Shown piece by piece: positions 14,511-25,221 of a DNA stretch of 64,000 nucleotides; position 1 is the first letter of the stretch, and the number at the start of each line of letters is the position of its first letter. The DNA lies in contig OX044360.1 of assembly GCA_943846745.1 (NCBI GenBank), positions 620,001 to 684,000 on the forward strand. Direction: 5' to 3'. Position numbers and translations under genes: made by a program. The DNA comes from Opacimonas sp002292215 (GTDB taxonomy: Bacteria > Pseudomonadota > Gammaproteobacteria > Enterobacterales > Alteromonadaceae). The notes under the pieces were generated by a model. It was not told the DNA's origin. It made no database searches and saw only the letters and a list, made by a program, of their open reading frames with translations.

Positions 14511-16679
14511 TTATCGGTTTAACGTTAATATCCAGCAATGATGGATTTTACTATTTCGGGCAAAATCTTCAGGGATAGTTGCAGCCGTTATATCTTCAAT
14601 AACAAAGCCCATTTCATTAAGCGATTCATGATCAAGTTTAAAGCTACGTAAGTTATTAGAAAAATAAATTTTACCGCCATTAACCAAACAACCTAAGGCG
14701 TCACGGATCAAACTGACATGGTCACGTTGAACATCCCATGTTTGCGACATACGTTTTGAGTTAGAAAAACTAGGTGGATCAATAAATATACGTTCATATT
14801 GCTTAGAATGATGTTTGATCCATTGTAAACAATCGCCTTGTTGAAAATCGTAACCGCCACGTAATTTATTAAGTCTAAAGTTATCTTTAGCCCATTCTAA
14901 ATAGGTGTTTGACATATCAACAGTGGTTACACTTGCTGCTTTTCCTAACGCAGCATAGACCGATACACTGCCAGTATAGGCAAATACATTAAGGACACGC
15001 ATGCCTTGAACATCTTGACCAAAAATCTGACGGGTCAAACGGTGATCCAAGAACAACCCAGTATCTAAATAATCATGTAAATTGACATAAAATTGTGCGC
15101 CATTTTCATGGACAACGATACGCTCTTGTTGCGAATCGGTTTTCTCGTATTGTGCTTTGCCTTTCATTTGCTCACGGACTTTCAGTACTATTTTGTCAGT
15201 ACTAACACCGGTTAACATAGGTAATTGCAACAAGACATCGTGCAAGCGACGACGGGCTTTTTCTGCAGGAATATCTTTGGGTGGCGCATATTCTTGAACG
15301 ACTAACCAATCATCATATCTGTCGATAGCACAATTATACTCGGGTAAATCGGCATCATAAATGCGGTAGCAGTTAGTCACTTCGGACTGGATAAACGGTT
15401 TTAAGCGTTTGAGGTTTTTTTTCAAACGATTGGCAAAATCTTGCTGACCGGTATGCTGCTCTACTTGTGTACAGTTAGCTTCATTTAACTGATAATTAAC
15501 ACATTTACACTCTAATTTACCATTCATCATGGCATATTCTTTGTTTGAACGCAGACGCAGTTGGCGCAATAATTCACGATTTGATGTCAACATGGACACG
15601 TGCCAGTTGGCAAAATGTGCTTTAAGTTGCTCGCCCCATTTAACGAACATAGGGAGTAACGTCGCTAAATCGCCAAGACGTTCGCCATACGGTGGATTAG
15701 TCACAATAAAGTGTGTCGGTGCATCTGTATCAAGCGAAATAGTAGGTTGATTATCAATAGTCCATTTTAACGCATCGGTTTGACTAAAGTGAATATCAGC
15801 AAACACCCCTGCTTCATCCGCATTCGCTTTCGCTCCACGGATAAGTTTACGATCCATGTCGTTAGCATATACAGTGACATGTGTTTCGTTTGCAGGTATT
15901 TGTTGCGCTTTAGCTTGTTCAACAATACCTGCCCAAATCGCTGGCTTATGTAGTTTCCAATGGGTAAAACCCCATTGCTCACGTTTTATCGCTGGTGCAA
16001 TATTTTGGGCAATTAATGCAGCTTCGATAGCAATTGTCCCTGAACCACACATAGGATCAGCCATCACTAATTCTGTTGGAGTGTCAGAGGCTTGGTTTTC
16101 ACGAACACGTTGAACGTAACCGCTGCGATATAACATCGCACTGGCAACATGTTCTTTCAAAGGTGCTTCACCGGTACTTTGACGATAGTAGCGTTGATGT
16201 AAGCTTTTACCAGACATATCAACACATATGGTGACTTCGTCACGGTGTAAGCGAGCATGAACTACTAATTTTGGTGCCAGCTTGCTGACATTTGGACGCA
16301 TTAGACCGTCTTCAACAAACCGGTCAACAATTCCATCTTTAATGCGTAACGCACCAAACTGAGTATTGTTAATCGCTTTGGTAGTACCGTTAAACTGCAC
16401 CATAAAGTCATGTTCATGCCCAAAATGACTTGGCCAATCAATTTGGTTAGCAGCGTTATATAATTCTAGTTCGTTGGCACAAGGTGCATGTACTAACACC
16501 CATAATACGCGGTTAGCTAAGCGTGAATGCAAGCAAACTTTATAGGCATCGGCTATTTCACCTGTTACTTTGACCATACCTGGTGCTAACTTGGTTTCAA
16601 TACCCGGACAAATCGTATTGATTTCATCTTGTAATAACGCGTCTAAACCACGCGAAGTTGTAACTAAAAACTGATGCAT
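14511..16679 (-). CDS. rlmL: Bifunctional 23S rRNA m2G2445 / m7G2069 methyltransferase RlmKL
   Basis: The 722-residue protein contains a THUMP region at the N-terminus and two SAM-dependent methyltransferase domains. The first shows MADPMCGSGTIAIEAALIA and NPPYGER, typical of N2-guanine methylation. The second shows VLNVFAYTGSVSVYAALG and FIDPPSFSNSKRM, corresponding to the RlmK m7G2069 activity. The length agrees with E. coli RlmKL (about 702). The start codon overlaps the end of pyrD by one base, and the glutaredoxin-like gene follows after 3 bp. Confidence 0.96.
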   Translation of the reverse strand: MHQFLVTTSRGLDALLQDEINTICPGIETKLAPGMVKVTGEIADAYKVCLHSRLANRVLWVLVHAPCANELELYNAANQIDWPSHFGHEHDFMVQFNGTTKAINNTQFGALRIKDGIVDRFVEDGLMRPNVSKLAPKLVVHARLHRDEVTICVDMSGKSLHQRYYRQSTGEAPLKEHVASAMLYRSGYVQRVRENQASDTPTELVMADPMCGSGTIAIEAALIAQNIAPAIKREQWGFTHWKLHKPAIWAGIVEQAKAQQIPANETHVTVYANDMDRKLIRGAKANADEAGVFADIHFSQTDALKWTIDNQPTISLDTDAPTHFIVTNPPYGERLGDLATLLPMFVKWGEQLKAHFANWHVSMLTSNRELLRQLRLRSNKEYAMMNGKLECKCVNYQLNEANCTQVEQHTGQQDFANRLKKNLKRLKPFIQSEVTNCYRIYDADLPEYNCAIDRYDDWLVVQEYAPPKDIPAEKARRRLHDVLLQLPMLTGVSTDKIVLKVREQMKGKAQYEKTDSQQERIVVHENGAQFYVNLHDYLDTGLFLDHRLTRQIFGQDVQGMRVLNVFAYTGSVSVYAALGKAASVTTVDMSNTYLEWAKDNFRLNKLRGGYDFQQGDCLQWIKHHSKQYERIFIDPPSFSNSKRMSQTWDVQRDHVSLIRDALGCLVNGGKIYFSNNLRSFKLDHESLNEMGFVIEDITAATIPEDFARNSKIHHCWILTLNR

Positions 16680-17689
16680 TAAGATAGCCCGTTAACAATG
16701 GTTGGTACTAATTTAGGACCGTGATAAATAAGTGCTGAATAAACTTGTACTAATGTGGCACCAGCATCTAAGCGTGCTTGTGCTGAGGCTGCAGAATCAA
16801 TACCGCCCACACTAATAATGGGTAATTCACCTTGGAGGTGTTGTGCTAATTGCTGGGTAACTTCAAGACTTCGCTCTGCCAGTACTGCGCCACTTAATCC
16901 TCCCATTTCTTCAGCATGTGGTAAACCGATCACCGCTTCACGAGATAGTGTCGTGTTGGTTGCAATAACCCCATCTATCTTTGCCGCGACCATCGAATCA
17001 GCAATACCGATCAATTCTTCATGGCTTAAATCTGGCGCAATTTTCAGTGCGATAGGCGTATATTTACCATGCTGGTCAGCTAAACGTAATTGGGCAGCTT
17101 TTAACCCGGCTAATAACTGATTTAACGAATCACCGTATTGTAAATTACGTAATCCAGGAGTATTCGGCGAGGAAATATTGACGGTGACATAATCAGCAGC
17201 CGTATAAACTTTTTCAAGACAGATTAAATAATCCGATAATGCTGCATCTTCAGCTGTATCTTTATTTTTACCTATATTGATACCACAAATTCCGGTGTTA
17301 TCCGCAGCTGCAACATTTTTTAATAATTCATCTACGCCATGGTTGTTAAAACCCATGCGATTAATGATGGCTTGTTTTTCCGGTAAACGGAACAAGCGAG
17401 GCTTAGGATTACCAGGCTGCCCGATTGGTGTCACCGTCCCAACTTCAACAAAACCAAAGCCCATAGATTGAAACGCATCGACACACTGCCCTTCTTTATC
17501 TAAGCCTGCCGCTAAGCCTACAGGATTAGGGAAATTAAGCCCCCATAAGGAAACCGGTTTGGCGATCACATCTTGCTGATAAGTGCATTTGAGAAAGGAA
17601 CGTTGCGTTTTAGCTAACCACCCTATTGTCATGTCATGAGCAAACTCAGGATCACATTGTAATAAGGCTTTATGTGCCAACGAAAACAT
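16679..17689 (-). CDS. pyrD: Dihydroorotate dehydrogenase (quinone), class 2
   Basis: PyrD oxidises dihydroorotate to orotate in pyrimidine synthesis, passing electrons to membrane quinone through FMN. Motifs include NPVGLAAGLDKEGQCVDAF, INRMGFNNHGVDELL, VTVNISSPNTPGLRNLQ with the catalytic serine, and IISVGGIDSAASAQARLDAG for FMN phosphate binding. The amphipathic N-terminal helix starting MFSLAHKALLQCDPEFAHD is the membrane and quinone segment. The ATG at 17689 is chosen over a TTG at 17704 because GGAG lies 7 nt upstream and the length becomes 336 residues, equal to E. coli PyrD. Confidence 0.96.
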   Translation of the reverse strand: MFSLAHKALLQCDPEFAHDMTIGWLAKTQRSFLKCTYQQDVIAKPVSLWGLNFPNPVGLAAGLDKEGQCVDAFQSMGFGFVEVGTVTPIGQPGNPKPRLFRLPEKQAIINRMGFNNHGVDELLKNVAAADNTGICGINIGKNKDTAEDAALSDYLICLEKVYTAADYVTVNISSPNTPGLRNLQYGDSLNQLLAGLKAAQLRLADQHGKYTPIALKIAPDLSHEELIGIADSMVAAKIDGVIATNTTLSREAVIGLPHAEEMGGLSGAVLAERSLEVTQQLAQHLQGELPIISVGGIDSAASAQARLDAGATLVQVYSALIYHGPKLVPTIVNGLS

Positions 17690-17706
17690 ACTGAAACTCC
17701 ACAAAT

Positions 17707-17746
17707 AAAAAAACGCTATATACGGTGTAAATTATGCCATATAGCG
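17707..17746 (-). terminator. Intrinsic terminator after gdhB
   Basis: Stem arms CGCTATAT (17714-17721) and ATATAGCG (17739-17746) enclose a 17-nt loop, and the minus strand continues with seven T. It lies between the gdhB stop and the pyrD start, both on the minus strand, so it would end gdhB transcription. Confidence 0.75.
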
Positions 17747-17804
17747 CGTTTTTATGTTGTGTTTTTTATGTTACATCACTGATTTATTCAGTGTTTTAGT
17801 AAAA

Positions 17805-20800
17805 TTATGAAGCACTCACCTTATTCGTTAATAATAACAGCTCGCGTAATGCCACTGAAAACTTAGCAAACTCATGAGATTGACTGGTTTTAAACTCACT
17901 CATCATGCTTGACCAACGATTAATCAGGTTTGAATTTTCATCCATCCAGTTGACTAATAAATCATCAACCTGCGCAATAGAGGCTAGTTTTTCACTGCGT
18001 TTTAGTATTGAAATGGTCAGCAACCGTTGTTGATGATCCAATTCTTCACGGTATGATGCACGCGCTAATGCTTGCCAGTGGTTATTCACACCCTGTTGAT
18101 TGATTTGTTCTAAGAACCAATGTAACTGTAAATGTGAACCTAGTTGGAAATATAAACGCTCTACCAAAGCAGGTTTTAATTGAGTTTTCTCTACAATATG
18201 CGCAAGATCTAATGCACTAAAGGCATTACTTTGTATGCCAATACGATATGCGATGGCTTCTGGCACACCTTGCTCAACATAACTGGCAACCGTGTTATTT
18301 AATGACGTTACCTCTTCAGCTACTAGGTATTCACTGATATTATTAAACAGATCTGAATAAACAGGTCGATAGAACTCAATGGCACTATTGATTGACTCAA
18401 ATTGAGTATGCTCACGTAACATCCAGCGTGTCGCACGGCGCACCGAGCGTCGCATCGAATCAAGTATCTGTAGTTGTAATGATGAATCAATTTTATTATC
18501 GAGTTGTTCAACGTCACGCCATAAGTCTCCTAAGTCATATAGCGCTTTTACTGTCGAATAGGCGATGGCTATATCGCAGATACTCGCCCCGGTTTCTTCA
18601 TTGAGACGGTGAGCAAAATTTATCCCCATATCATTAATCATATAATTGGTTAATTTAGTAGCAATAATCTCACCACGCAGAGGATGCTGCTGCATTTGAG
18701 CTTGATATTTGTCTTGTAATAATTGTGGAAAAGACCCCACCAAAAATTTCTGATAATAGGCGTTATCAGTAATTGCAGCTTGATTTAGTTCTTCCTTTAA
18801 CACCATTTTGGCATATGAAATTAAAACTGATAGTTCTGGACGAGTCAGTCCGACGCCGTCAGCGATACGCTCAGAAAATTCTTCATCCGTTGGTATATAT
18901 TCTAATTCGCGATTAAGATGTCCATCGCGTTCAAGTGTATGAATAAAGCGTAATTGTTCTTTGATTTGTGCGACGTTTGCTTGGTCGGTAATAGAAATGG
19001 ACTGCGTCTGACGATAACAATCATCTAATACAATATCTGCCACGTCATCGGTCATTTCATAAAGCATGGCATTGCGCTGTTTAACGGTCAAATCACCATT
19101 ATTAACTAACGCATTAAGTAAAATCTTAATATTGACTTCGTTATCGGAGCAATCCACCCCACCCACATTATCAATAAAGTCCGTATTTACTTTACCGCCT
19201 AGCTTAGCAAACTCGACACGACCCAATTGAGTACAGCCTAAATTACCGCCTTCTCCGATTATTTTAGCTTGCAGTTGCTTGCCATTTACTCGCACGGCAT
19301 CGTTGGCACGATCCCCAACATCAGAATCGTTTTCTTTGGATGATTTAACGTAAGTACCTATACCACCATTCCATAACAAATCAACGGGCATTTGTAGGAT
19401 TTGATGAATAAATTCATTGGGTGTTATTGATAGTTTTTTAGTATTCAGCCATTTTTTCATTTCAGCAGATAGCGGAATTGATTTCGTGCGACGAGAAAAT
19501 ACACCGCCACCTTTGGATATTAGTTTGGTGTTGTAATCGGCCCAATTTAAAGATGGATCGGCAAATAAGCGCTCACGCTCAGCAAAACTCTCAGCAACGT
19601 TTGGATTAGGGTCAAAAAAGATATGCATGTGGTTAAACGCTGCAATTAAACGCGTCTTTTGTGATAACAACATACCATTACCAAATACATCACCAGCCAT
19701 ATCACCAACCGCGACACAACTAAATTCGGTTGTTTGACAATCTACACCCAGTTCACGGAAATGACGTTTGACGGACTCCCAAGCACCACGAGCTGTAATC
19801 CCCATTTTTTTATGATCATAACCAACACTGCCACCTGAAGCAAACGCATCTCCTAACCAAAAGTTAAATTCATCAGAGATCTCATTAGCAATATCAGAGA
19901 ATGTTGCTGTACCTTTATCTGCAGCGACCACCAAATACGGGTCGTCATCATCGTGACGAACAACGGCATTGGGATAAACCACAGCACCATCAACAATATT
20001 ATCAGTAATGTCGAGTAAACTGCGGATAAACGTTCGATAACAAGCCTGACCTGCCGCGATAAATGCGTCACGCCCACCGGTCTTCGGTAGTTGTTTACAC
20101 ACAAAGCCACCTTTAGCTCCAACAGGAACAATGACCGTATTTTTAACTTGTTGTGCTTTGACTAACCCTAATACTTCTGTGCGGAAATCTTCAAAACGAT
20201 CGGACCAGCGTAAACCACCACGTGCAACTTTACCGCCTCGTAAATGCACCCCTTCAATTTGTGGTGAATACACAAAAATCTCAAATTTAGGGATCGGTAA
20301 TGGCATATCATTGATCAATTCAGGCAAAAGCTTGAATGATACATATGATTTTTGCTCACCGTTTTGTTTAGGTTGATAAAAATTAGTGCGCACCGTTGCC
20401 AGGATCATATCTAAATATTTACGGATGATTCGATCATCATCAAGGTTACTTACACCATCAAGTGAATGCATAATTGCATCAACTAAATCACCTTCAGTTT
20501 GTTTTTTAAACTTATTCTTTGGTTCAAATCGATACGCAAATAACTCAATTAACGCTGCTGAAATTTTTGGGTAAGCTGCCATTGTATTCGCAATATACTC
20601 AACTGAAAAAGACAGTCCAATTTGTCGCATATATTTAGCATAAGCACGTAAGATAGTGACATTTCGTCCCGTCAAATTACCACTTAAAATAAGGCGGTTA
20701 AATGCATCGTCTTCTAGGTGATTTTGCCATACTTGCGCAAACCCATCTTGGAACAAGGATTGAGACTGAGACATATCCGATGTAGGAAAGGATTCATGCA

Positions 20801-22655
20801 ACATACTAAAATCCATGATCCAGTTCGACCCTCCCTCTTTCGTGGCAATCTTGTACGGTGTTTCATCAATGACGCGCAAACCAAAATTTTCTAGCATCGG
20901 TAATACATCCGATAAATGTATCGGTTCACTTTGATGATAGAGCTTTAACCGCACTGCTTTACTTGTGTTTTGTATTTCCTGAGGGCGATAAAAAAGCATT
21001 TCTAAGGGGTTGTCGTCAGACAAGCATTCAAGTTTTTCAATGTCACCAAGGGCTGCACTTGGTAAATATTGATCCATATAAGATTGTGAAAAATTAGCGG
21101 CATAACGCTCAATGACACTCACACTTTTGCCTTCACCGTATGCAGTTTTAATCACGTTTGAGAGTCTATCTGGCCAAGTTTTGGTTAACTCTATAATATT
21201 TTGTTCTATTTCTTTCACTGGATAATCCATATTATTGTCAGCCACACGCACAATATAATGTGTTCTGGCATACACCGACTCAGAAAAGTACGTGGTAAAC
21301 TCCACTTCTTGTTCACTCGAAAATGCAAATTTCAAATAGCCTTGGGTCTGCTTCCGTAATGCCGTGTTGTATTTTTCTCTTGGTACATAAGTCATGCATG
21401 AAATAAAACGCCCGAACACATCTTTGCGCGTAAACATCCGCGAAATACCGCGTTCTTGCATTTGAAATATGCCACTTACAATTTTTGCTAATTCGTTAAT
21501 TGGAGAATGTAATAATTCATCTCGAGGGTAAGTTTCTAAAATATTGACGATGGCTTTTTGTGCATGTGTGCCAGTTTCAACATCGGCAGCTTCACAAATG
21601 TCTCGTATTTTTTGCGATAAAATAGGAATATGCATCACACTAGAATTATATAGCGTTGCAGAATAAAGTCCTAAGAAACGATGCTCGCCGATGACTTCCC
21701 CTTTTGCGTTAAACGCTTTAACACCGATATAATCGATATATGCAGGACGGTGAACACGAGCAAGAGAAGATGTTTTAGTAAGGAGTAATGGCTTCTGTGA
21801 AAGTGTTTCTTTGCGTGCAGAGCTGGGTAAATTTGAAATACGGCGATCACGATCACGTATAGAGTTTTTCATTATCCCCAAACTGGTTTCATTTAACGGA
21901 TGCCATAGATGATCACCATCTTCAGCATTAACTTCATAGTAACGATATCCCATTAATGTAAAGTGATGATCCGCTAACCAATCAATAAATTGAATCGTTG
22001 ATTCCTGGGTGGTTTTAGCAAAAAGAAAAGGTGAATTTACTACGGTTTCTTTTGCCTCAAGCAATTTTTGTAGCATTGCTTCCCAGTCATTTACAACCAA
22101 TAATACTTCGGATAAGACCGAACGTAATTCATCTTTCAAACGTGCGATTTGCTCTGGCGTATCTTGGTGGTCGATTTCAATCAAAAATACGGTTTCTTTT
22201 GTCGCAGTAGAAACGGTAGTGGTTTGTTCTGCATTGACATTGATCAAGTGATGCGATTTATCGCGTACTATTGCTATCGGGCTATGTAAAAGTAAATGAG
22301 CAGTGATACCTAGACGGTTCAAGGCAATACGAACAGAATCAACTAAAAATGGCATGTCTTGTATGATGAGTTCAACAATCGTATGCTCGGATTGCCAACC
22401 ATGCTTGGTGATTTGGGGATTGAATACATTAATAAATGGCTGCGCAGAGTTATAATGCGAAAAACGTTGCCACAAGCTTAAAGATGCACCATATAAATCA
22501 CTATCGGAACGACCATACAAATCGGCTGCTGAAATGTTTTTAAATAAAATTCGCGCAAATTTCTCTACTAAAGGTGCGTTCGCTTTATCAGCTTTTTCAC
22601 CAATAAGGGTAAATACTTTGTCTAATAGGACCGAGGGATGGCGAGAAACAGTCAT
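17805..22655 (-). CDS. gdhB: NAD-specific glutamate dehydrogenase, 180-kDa class
   Basis: This 1616-residue protein matches the very large NAD-GDH class (about 1600-1620 residues) that converts glutamate to 2-oxoglutarate and ammonia during amino-acid catabolism. The N-terminal half contains ACT-like regulatory regions. The catalytic core near residues 800-1150 shows LRGGKVARGGLRWSDRFEDF, NTVIVPVGAKGGFVCKQLP, the nucleotide-binding KIIGEGGNLGCTQLGR and the NVGGVDCSDNEVN segment. It stands alone on the minus strand, with its own terminator downstream and a 240-bp upstream region. A pair of 9-bp direct repeats 40-60 bp before the start may be an operator. The C-terminal 400 residues are helical and characteristic of the family. 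Confidence 0.96.
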   Translation of the reverse strand: MTVSRHPSVLLDKVFTLIGEKADKANAPLVEKFARILFKNISAADLYGRSDSDLYGASLSLWQRFSHYNSAQPFINVFNPQITKHGWQSEHTIVELIIQDMPFLVDSVRIALNRLGITAHLLLHSPIAIVRDKSHHLINVNAEQTTTVSTATKETVFLIEIDHQDTPEQIARLKDELRSVLSEVLLVVNDWEAMLQKLLEAKETVVNSPFLFAKTTQESTIQFIDWLADHHFTLMGYRYYEVNAEDGDHLWHPLNETSLGIMKNSIRDRDRRISNLPSSARKETLSQKPLLLTKTSSLARVHRPAYIDYIGVKAFNAKGEVIGEHRFLGLYSATLYNSSVMHIPILSQKIRDICEAADVETGTHAQKAIVNILETYPRDELLHSPINELAKIVSGIFQMQERGISRMFTRKDVFGRFISCMTYVPREKYNTALRKQTQGYLKFAFSSEQEVEFTTYFSESVYARTHYIVRVADNNMDYPVKEIEQNIIELTKTWPDRLSNVIKTAYGEGKSVSVIERYAANFSQSYMDQYLPSAALGDIEKLECLSDDNPLEMLFYRPQEIQNTSKAVRLKLYHQSEPIHLSDVLPMLENFGLRVIDETPYKIATKEGGSNWIMDFSMLHESFPTSDMSQSQSLFQDGFAQVWQNHLEDDAFNRLILSGNLTGRNVTILRAYAKYMRQIGLSFSVEYIANTMAAYPKISAALIELFAYRFEPKNKFKKQTEGDLVDAIMHSLDGVSNLDDDRIIRKYLDMILATVRTNFYQPKQNGEQKSYVSFKLLPELINDMPLPIPKFEIFVYSPQIEGVHLRGGKVARGGLRWSDRFEDFRTEVLGLVKAQQVKNTVIVPVGAKGGFVCKQLPKTGGRDAFIAAGQACYRTFIRSLLDITDNIVDGAVVYPNAVVRHDDDDPYLVVAADKGTATFSDIANEISDEFNFWLGDAFASGGSVGYDHKKMGITARGAWESVKRHFRELGVDCQTTEFSCVAVGDMAGDVFGNGMLLSQKTRLIAAFNHMHIFFDPNPNVAESFAERERLFADPSLNWADYNTKLISKGGGVFSRRTKSIPLSAEMKKWLNTKKLSITPNEFIHQILQMPVDLLWNGGIGTYVKSSKENDSDVGDRANDAVRVNGKQLQAKIIGEGGNLGCTQLGRVEFAKLGGKVNTDFIDNVGGVDCSDNEVNIKILLNALVNNGDLTVKQRNAMLYEMTDDVADIVLDDCYRQTQSISITDQANVAQIKEQLRFIHTLERDGHLNRELEYIPTDEEFSERIADGVGLTRPELSVLISYAKMVLKEELNQAAITDNAYYQKFLVGSFPQLLQDKYQAQMQQHPLRGEIIATKLTNYMINDMGINFAHRLNEETGASICDIAIAYSTVKALYDLGDLWRDVEQLDNKIDSSLQLQILDSMRRSVRRATRWMLREHTQFESINSAIEFYRPVYSDLFNNISEYLVAEEVTSLNNTVASYVEQGVPEAIAYRIGIQSNAFSALDLAHIVEKTQLKPALVERLYFQLGSHLQLHWFLEQINQQGVNNHWQALARASYREELDHQQRLLTISILKRSEKLASIAQVDDLLVNWMDENSNLINRWSSMMSEFKTSQSHEFAKFSVALRELLLLTNKVSAS

Positions 22656-22696
22656 AAAAAATCCTTTATTCTAAAATGGGATACGCCCACTAAATA

Positions 22697-22716
22697 TTAA
22701 TATATTGTTAATATAT
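22697..22716. repeat. Tandem TTAATATAT repeats upstream of gdhB
   Basis: Two identical copies of TTAATATAT start 11 bp apart, one helical turn, and lie about 42-61 bp before the gdhB start. Such spacing is compatible with a repeated protein-binding site, but the sequence is of low complexity and may simply be AT-rich promoter DNA. Confidence 0.35.
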
Positions 22717-22823
22717 CGACATGATAGTGCTTTGTATAAGCTTATTCTACGGAGATGAACAGGATTAGAAAGCGTTTTTTTACACTTAATTCACAAGTGA
22801 AATAACTATGCAGAAAAACATAA

Positions 22824-22848
22824 AAAAAAGGGCATAAAGCCCTTTTTT
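22824..22848 (-). terminator. Intrinsic terminator after the RND operon
   Basis: Hairpin with GGGC and GCCC arms extended by A/T pairs around the loop ATAAA. On the minus strand it is followed by eight T. It lies about 48 bp beyond the stop of the RND permease gene, at the natural end of the DUF1302-DUF1329-YCF48-RND operon. Confidence 0.88.
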
Positions 22849-22895
22849 AATAGATGACTATGCAAAAATAATTATTATTGCATACGGTGTTATGG

Positions 22896-25208
22896 TTATT
22901 TTTTATTCCACCATAATAATTTAGCAATTGCCGGCAATACAATTATTGCACCCAACATATTCACAATAAACATAAAGGTTAATAAAATGCCCATATCCAT
23001 TTGGAACTTCAATGATGAGAAGACCCAAGTGCTGACACCTATCGCTAAGGTTATACCGGTAAATAATACCGCACTGCCTCGTTCTTTTAATGCTGCCAGA
23101 TAGGCAGCTTGAATCGTATCACCAGCACGTATATGCACGACCATAGTCGATAAAATATAAATCCCATAATCAACACCAATACCCACACCGAGTGCGATTA
23201 CGGGTAATGTTGATACGGTTAATCCTATCTCTAAGAATGTCATTAGCGCTTGTGCTAATACGGATACCACGTAAAGTGGTATCACTACGGATAAGGTCGC
23301 ACGTAATGAGCGAAAGCTCAGTAAGCATAACAAAATTACCGCACCAAAGACGTATAACAACATCGGATCTTGAGAGTCTGCTACAGCTTCATTAGTTGCA
23401 GCCATCACACCTACAGGTCCTGATGCTAATGAGAAAGTTAAATCATCACCCTCGTATTCAGTTCTAAAGGCTTTGATTGCATCAATCACACGAGAAATGG
23501 TTTCGGCTTTATGATCTTCCATAAATAAGATCACCGGCATAACTGAACATTTCGGATTAAGCAAACCAGACGATGTCGGGACACGGCCGATAGCTTGAAC
23601 TAATGTTTGTTCGTTACGCGGTAATACATGCCATTTCGAATTTCCTTCGTTATACCCTGCGTTAATTTTCTTAGCGACGGATGGTAAAGATACGGCGGAT
23701 TGCACACCTTCAACGTTCTGCATGCGCCACTGGAATTCATCAATGCGATTCATAGGGTCATGCAAGGTACAAGTTGCAGGCGCTGATTCCACTAAAATTG
23801 AGATATAATCAACAGTAATTTCATATTTATCAGTGATCAAAAAAGTATCTTGATTGTAACGTGAGCTTTCATGCAATGCTGGCGCACCAGCGTGCAGGTC
23901 ACCAATTTTAAGATTTTGAGCCTGCATACTACCTAAGATAAATAGTAATGCTGTTAATAATATAATACCCACGGCAACACGTTGTTCACAGCATCTGGTA
24001 AACCATTCCCAAATCTTAGCTGCACTATTTTTACCTTTAAATTTAGCTATATATTTCGCATCTAGAGTAATAAATGACATTAATACTGGAAGTAAAATTA
24101 AGTTGGTTAAAATGATAACGGCAACACCCATAGATGCAGTGATGGCGAGCTCTTTGATAATACCAATATCGATCACTAATAACGTCATAAAGCCAACAGT
24201 ATCGGATAACAAAGCTATACCGCCAGGGATCAGTAATGATGTAAATGCTAATTTGGAAGCATTGCTAACCGTCATGCCTGCAATCGCGTGATTACTCACT
24301 GCGTTGATCATCTGTACACCATGACTCACACCGATCGCAAAGACTAAAAATGGCACAAGAATTGACATAGGGTCGAGGCCAAAACCAAATAGGGTTAATA
24401 ATCCAAGCTGCCAAATTACCGCTACTATTGAACACAATAATGGTAGGACCGTTAGCATAATAGATTTAGAAAACAAATAAACCAAGACAGCAGTAATCGC
24501 AATGGCAATAGCAAAAAAGAAAACCACATCTTTAGCGCCATCAGCAACATCCGCAATCATCTTAGAGAAGCCAATGATGTGAATAGTGATTTTTTCAGAC
24601 TCGTATTTGTCTCGTAATTCTTCTTCTAATAGCTTGCCAATGACCAACATATCCAGAGGTTCACCCGTTTCAGGATTCGTCGATAAAAGCTGAGCAGTCA
24701 CCATCGCACATGAAAAATCATTGGAGACTTGACGACCAACGATGCCAGCTTTTTCAATATTCTGTGCAACGGTGTCTAACGCTTCAGGATTAGTCGAATT
24801 AAAATCCGCTGGTATAACAGGTCCTCCAGCAAAACCGCCTTCAACAATTTCAGTAAAACGGGTAGCAGGAGAAAACAATGAAACGACTAAAGACCGCTCT
24901 ACCCCATTGATGAAAAACACATCATCATGGACATTTTTCAATGTATCAAAAAAATGCGTGTTAAAAATGTTGCCTGACGTATCGCACACGGATACTAATA
25001 TACTATTAGCACCATCGAAGTCAGCACGATGCTTCATGTAATTAACCATGTACTCGTGTTCAAGCGGGATGTTTTTTTCAAAACCAGCATCTAATTTTAA
25101 TTGTGATGCCATGAATAATAATACGACTGTGATAACAGCAAACAGACCGACCACTAATTTGCGATGGCCAAATATTATTAATTCAGAAACCTTAATTATT
25201 TTATCCAT
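22896..25208 (-). CDS. RND superfamily (MMPL-type) permease
   Basis: This 770-residue inner-membrane protein has the RND duplicated plan. A first TM helix (LVVGLFAVITVVLLFMASQL) is followed by a large periplasmic loop, a bundle of TM helices (about 225-365), a second helix near 410, a second loop and a final TM bundle (about 615-765). Motifs include SILVPFLVFAIGVSHGVQMIN and the repeat-equivalent VIALGVGIGVDYGIYILS. It is shorter than HAE1 drug pumps (about 1030) and resembles MMPL/HpnN-type lipid exporters. It is the last gene of an operon with an outer-membrane DUF1302 barrel, a DUF1329 protein and a YCF48 propeller, with no membrane-fusion protein, so export of a hydrophobic or lipid substrate is inferred. 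The substrate is unknown. Confidence 0.9.
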   Translation of the reverse strand: MDKIIKVSELIIFGHRKLVVGLFAVITVVLLFMASQLKLDAGFEKNIPLEHEYMVNYMKHRADFDGANSILVSVCDTSGNIFNTHFFDTLKNVHDDVFFINGVERSLVVSLFSPATRFTEIVEGGFAGGPVIPADFNSTNPEALDTVAQNIEKAGIVGRQVSNDFSCAMVTAQLLSTNPETGEPLDMLVIGKLLEEELRDKYESEKITIHIIGFSKMIADVADGAKDVVFFFAIAIAITAVLVYLFSKSIMLTVLPLLCSIVAVIWQLGLLTLFGFGLDPMSILVPFLVFAIGVSHGVQMINAVSNHAIAGMTVSNASKLAFTSLLIPGGIALLSDTVGFMTLLVIDIGIIKELAITASMGVAVIILTNLILLPVLMSFITLDAKYIAKFKGKNSAAKIWEWFTRCCEQRVAVGIILLTALLFILGSMQAQNLKIGDLHAGAPALHESSRYNQDTFLITDKYEITVDYISILVESAPATCTLHDPMNRIDEFQWRMQNVEGVQSAVSLPSVAKKINAGYNEGNSKWHVLPRNEQTLVQAIGRVPTSSGLLNPKCSVMPVILFMEDHKAETISRVIDAIKAFRTEYEGDDLTFSLASGPVGVMAATNEAVADSQDPMLLYVFGAVILLCLLSFRSLRATLSVVIPLYVVSVLAQALMTFLEIGLTVSTLPVIALGVGIGVDYGIYILSTMVVHIRAGDTIQAAYLAALKERGSAVLFTGITLAIGVSTWVFSSLKFQMDMGILLTFMFIVNMLGAIIVLPAIAKLLWWNKK

Positions 25209-25221
25209 TATCTATAGATTC

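Noticed and set aside
16755..17120. 121-codon plus-strand ORF opposite pyrD
   Set aside because: It is antisense to conserved pyrD and lacks any recognisable domain.
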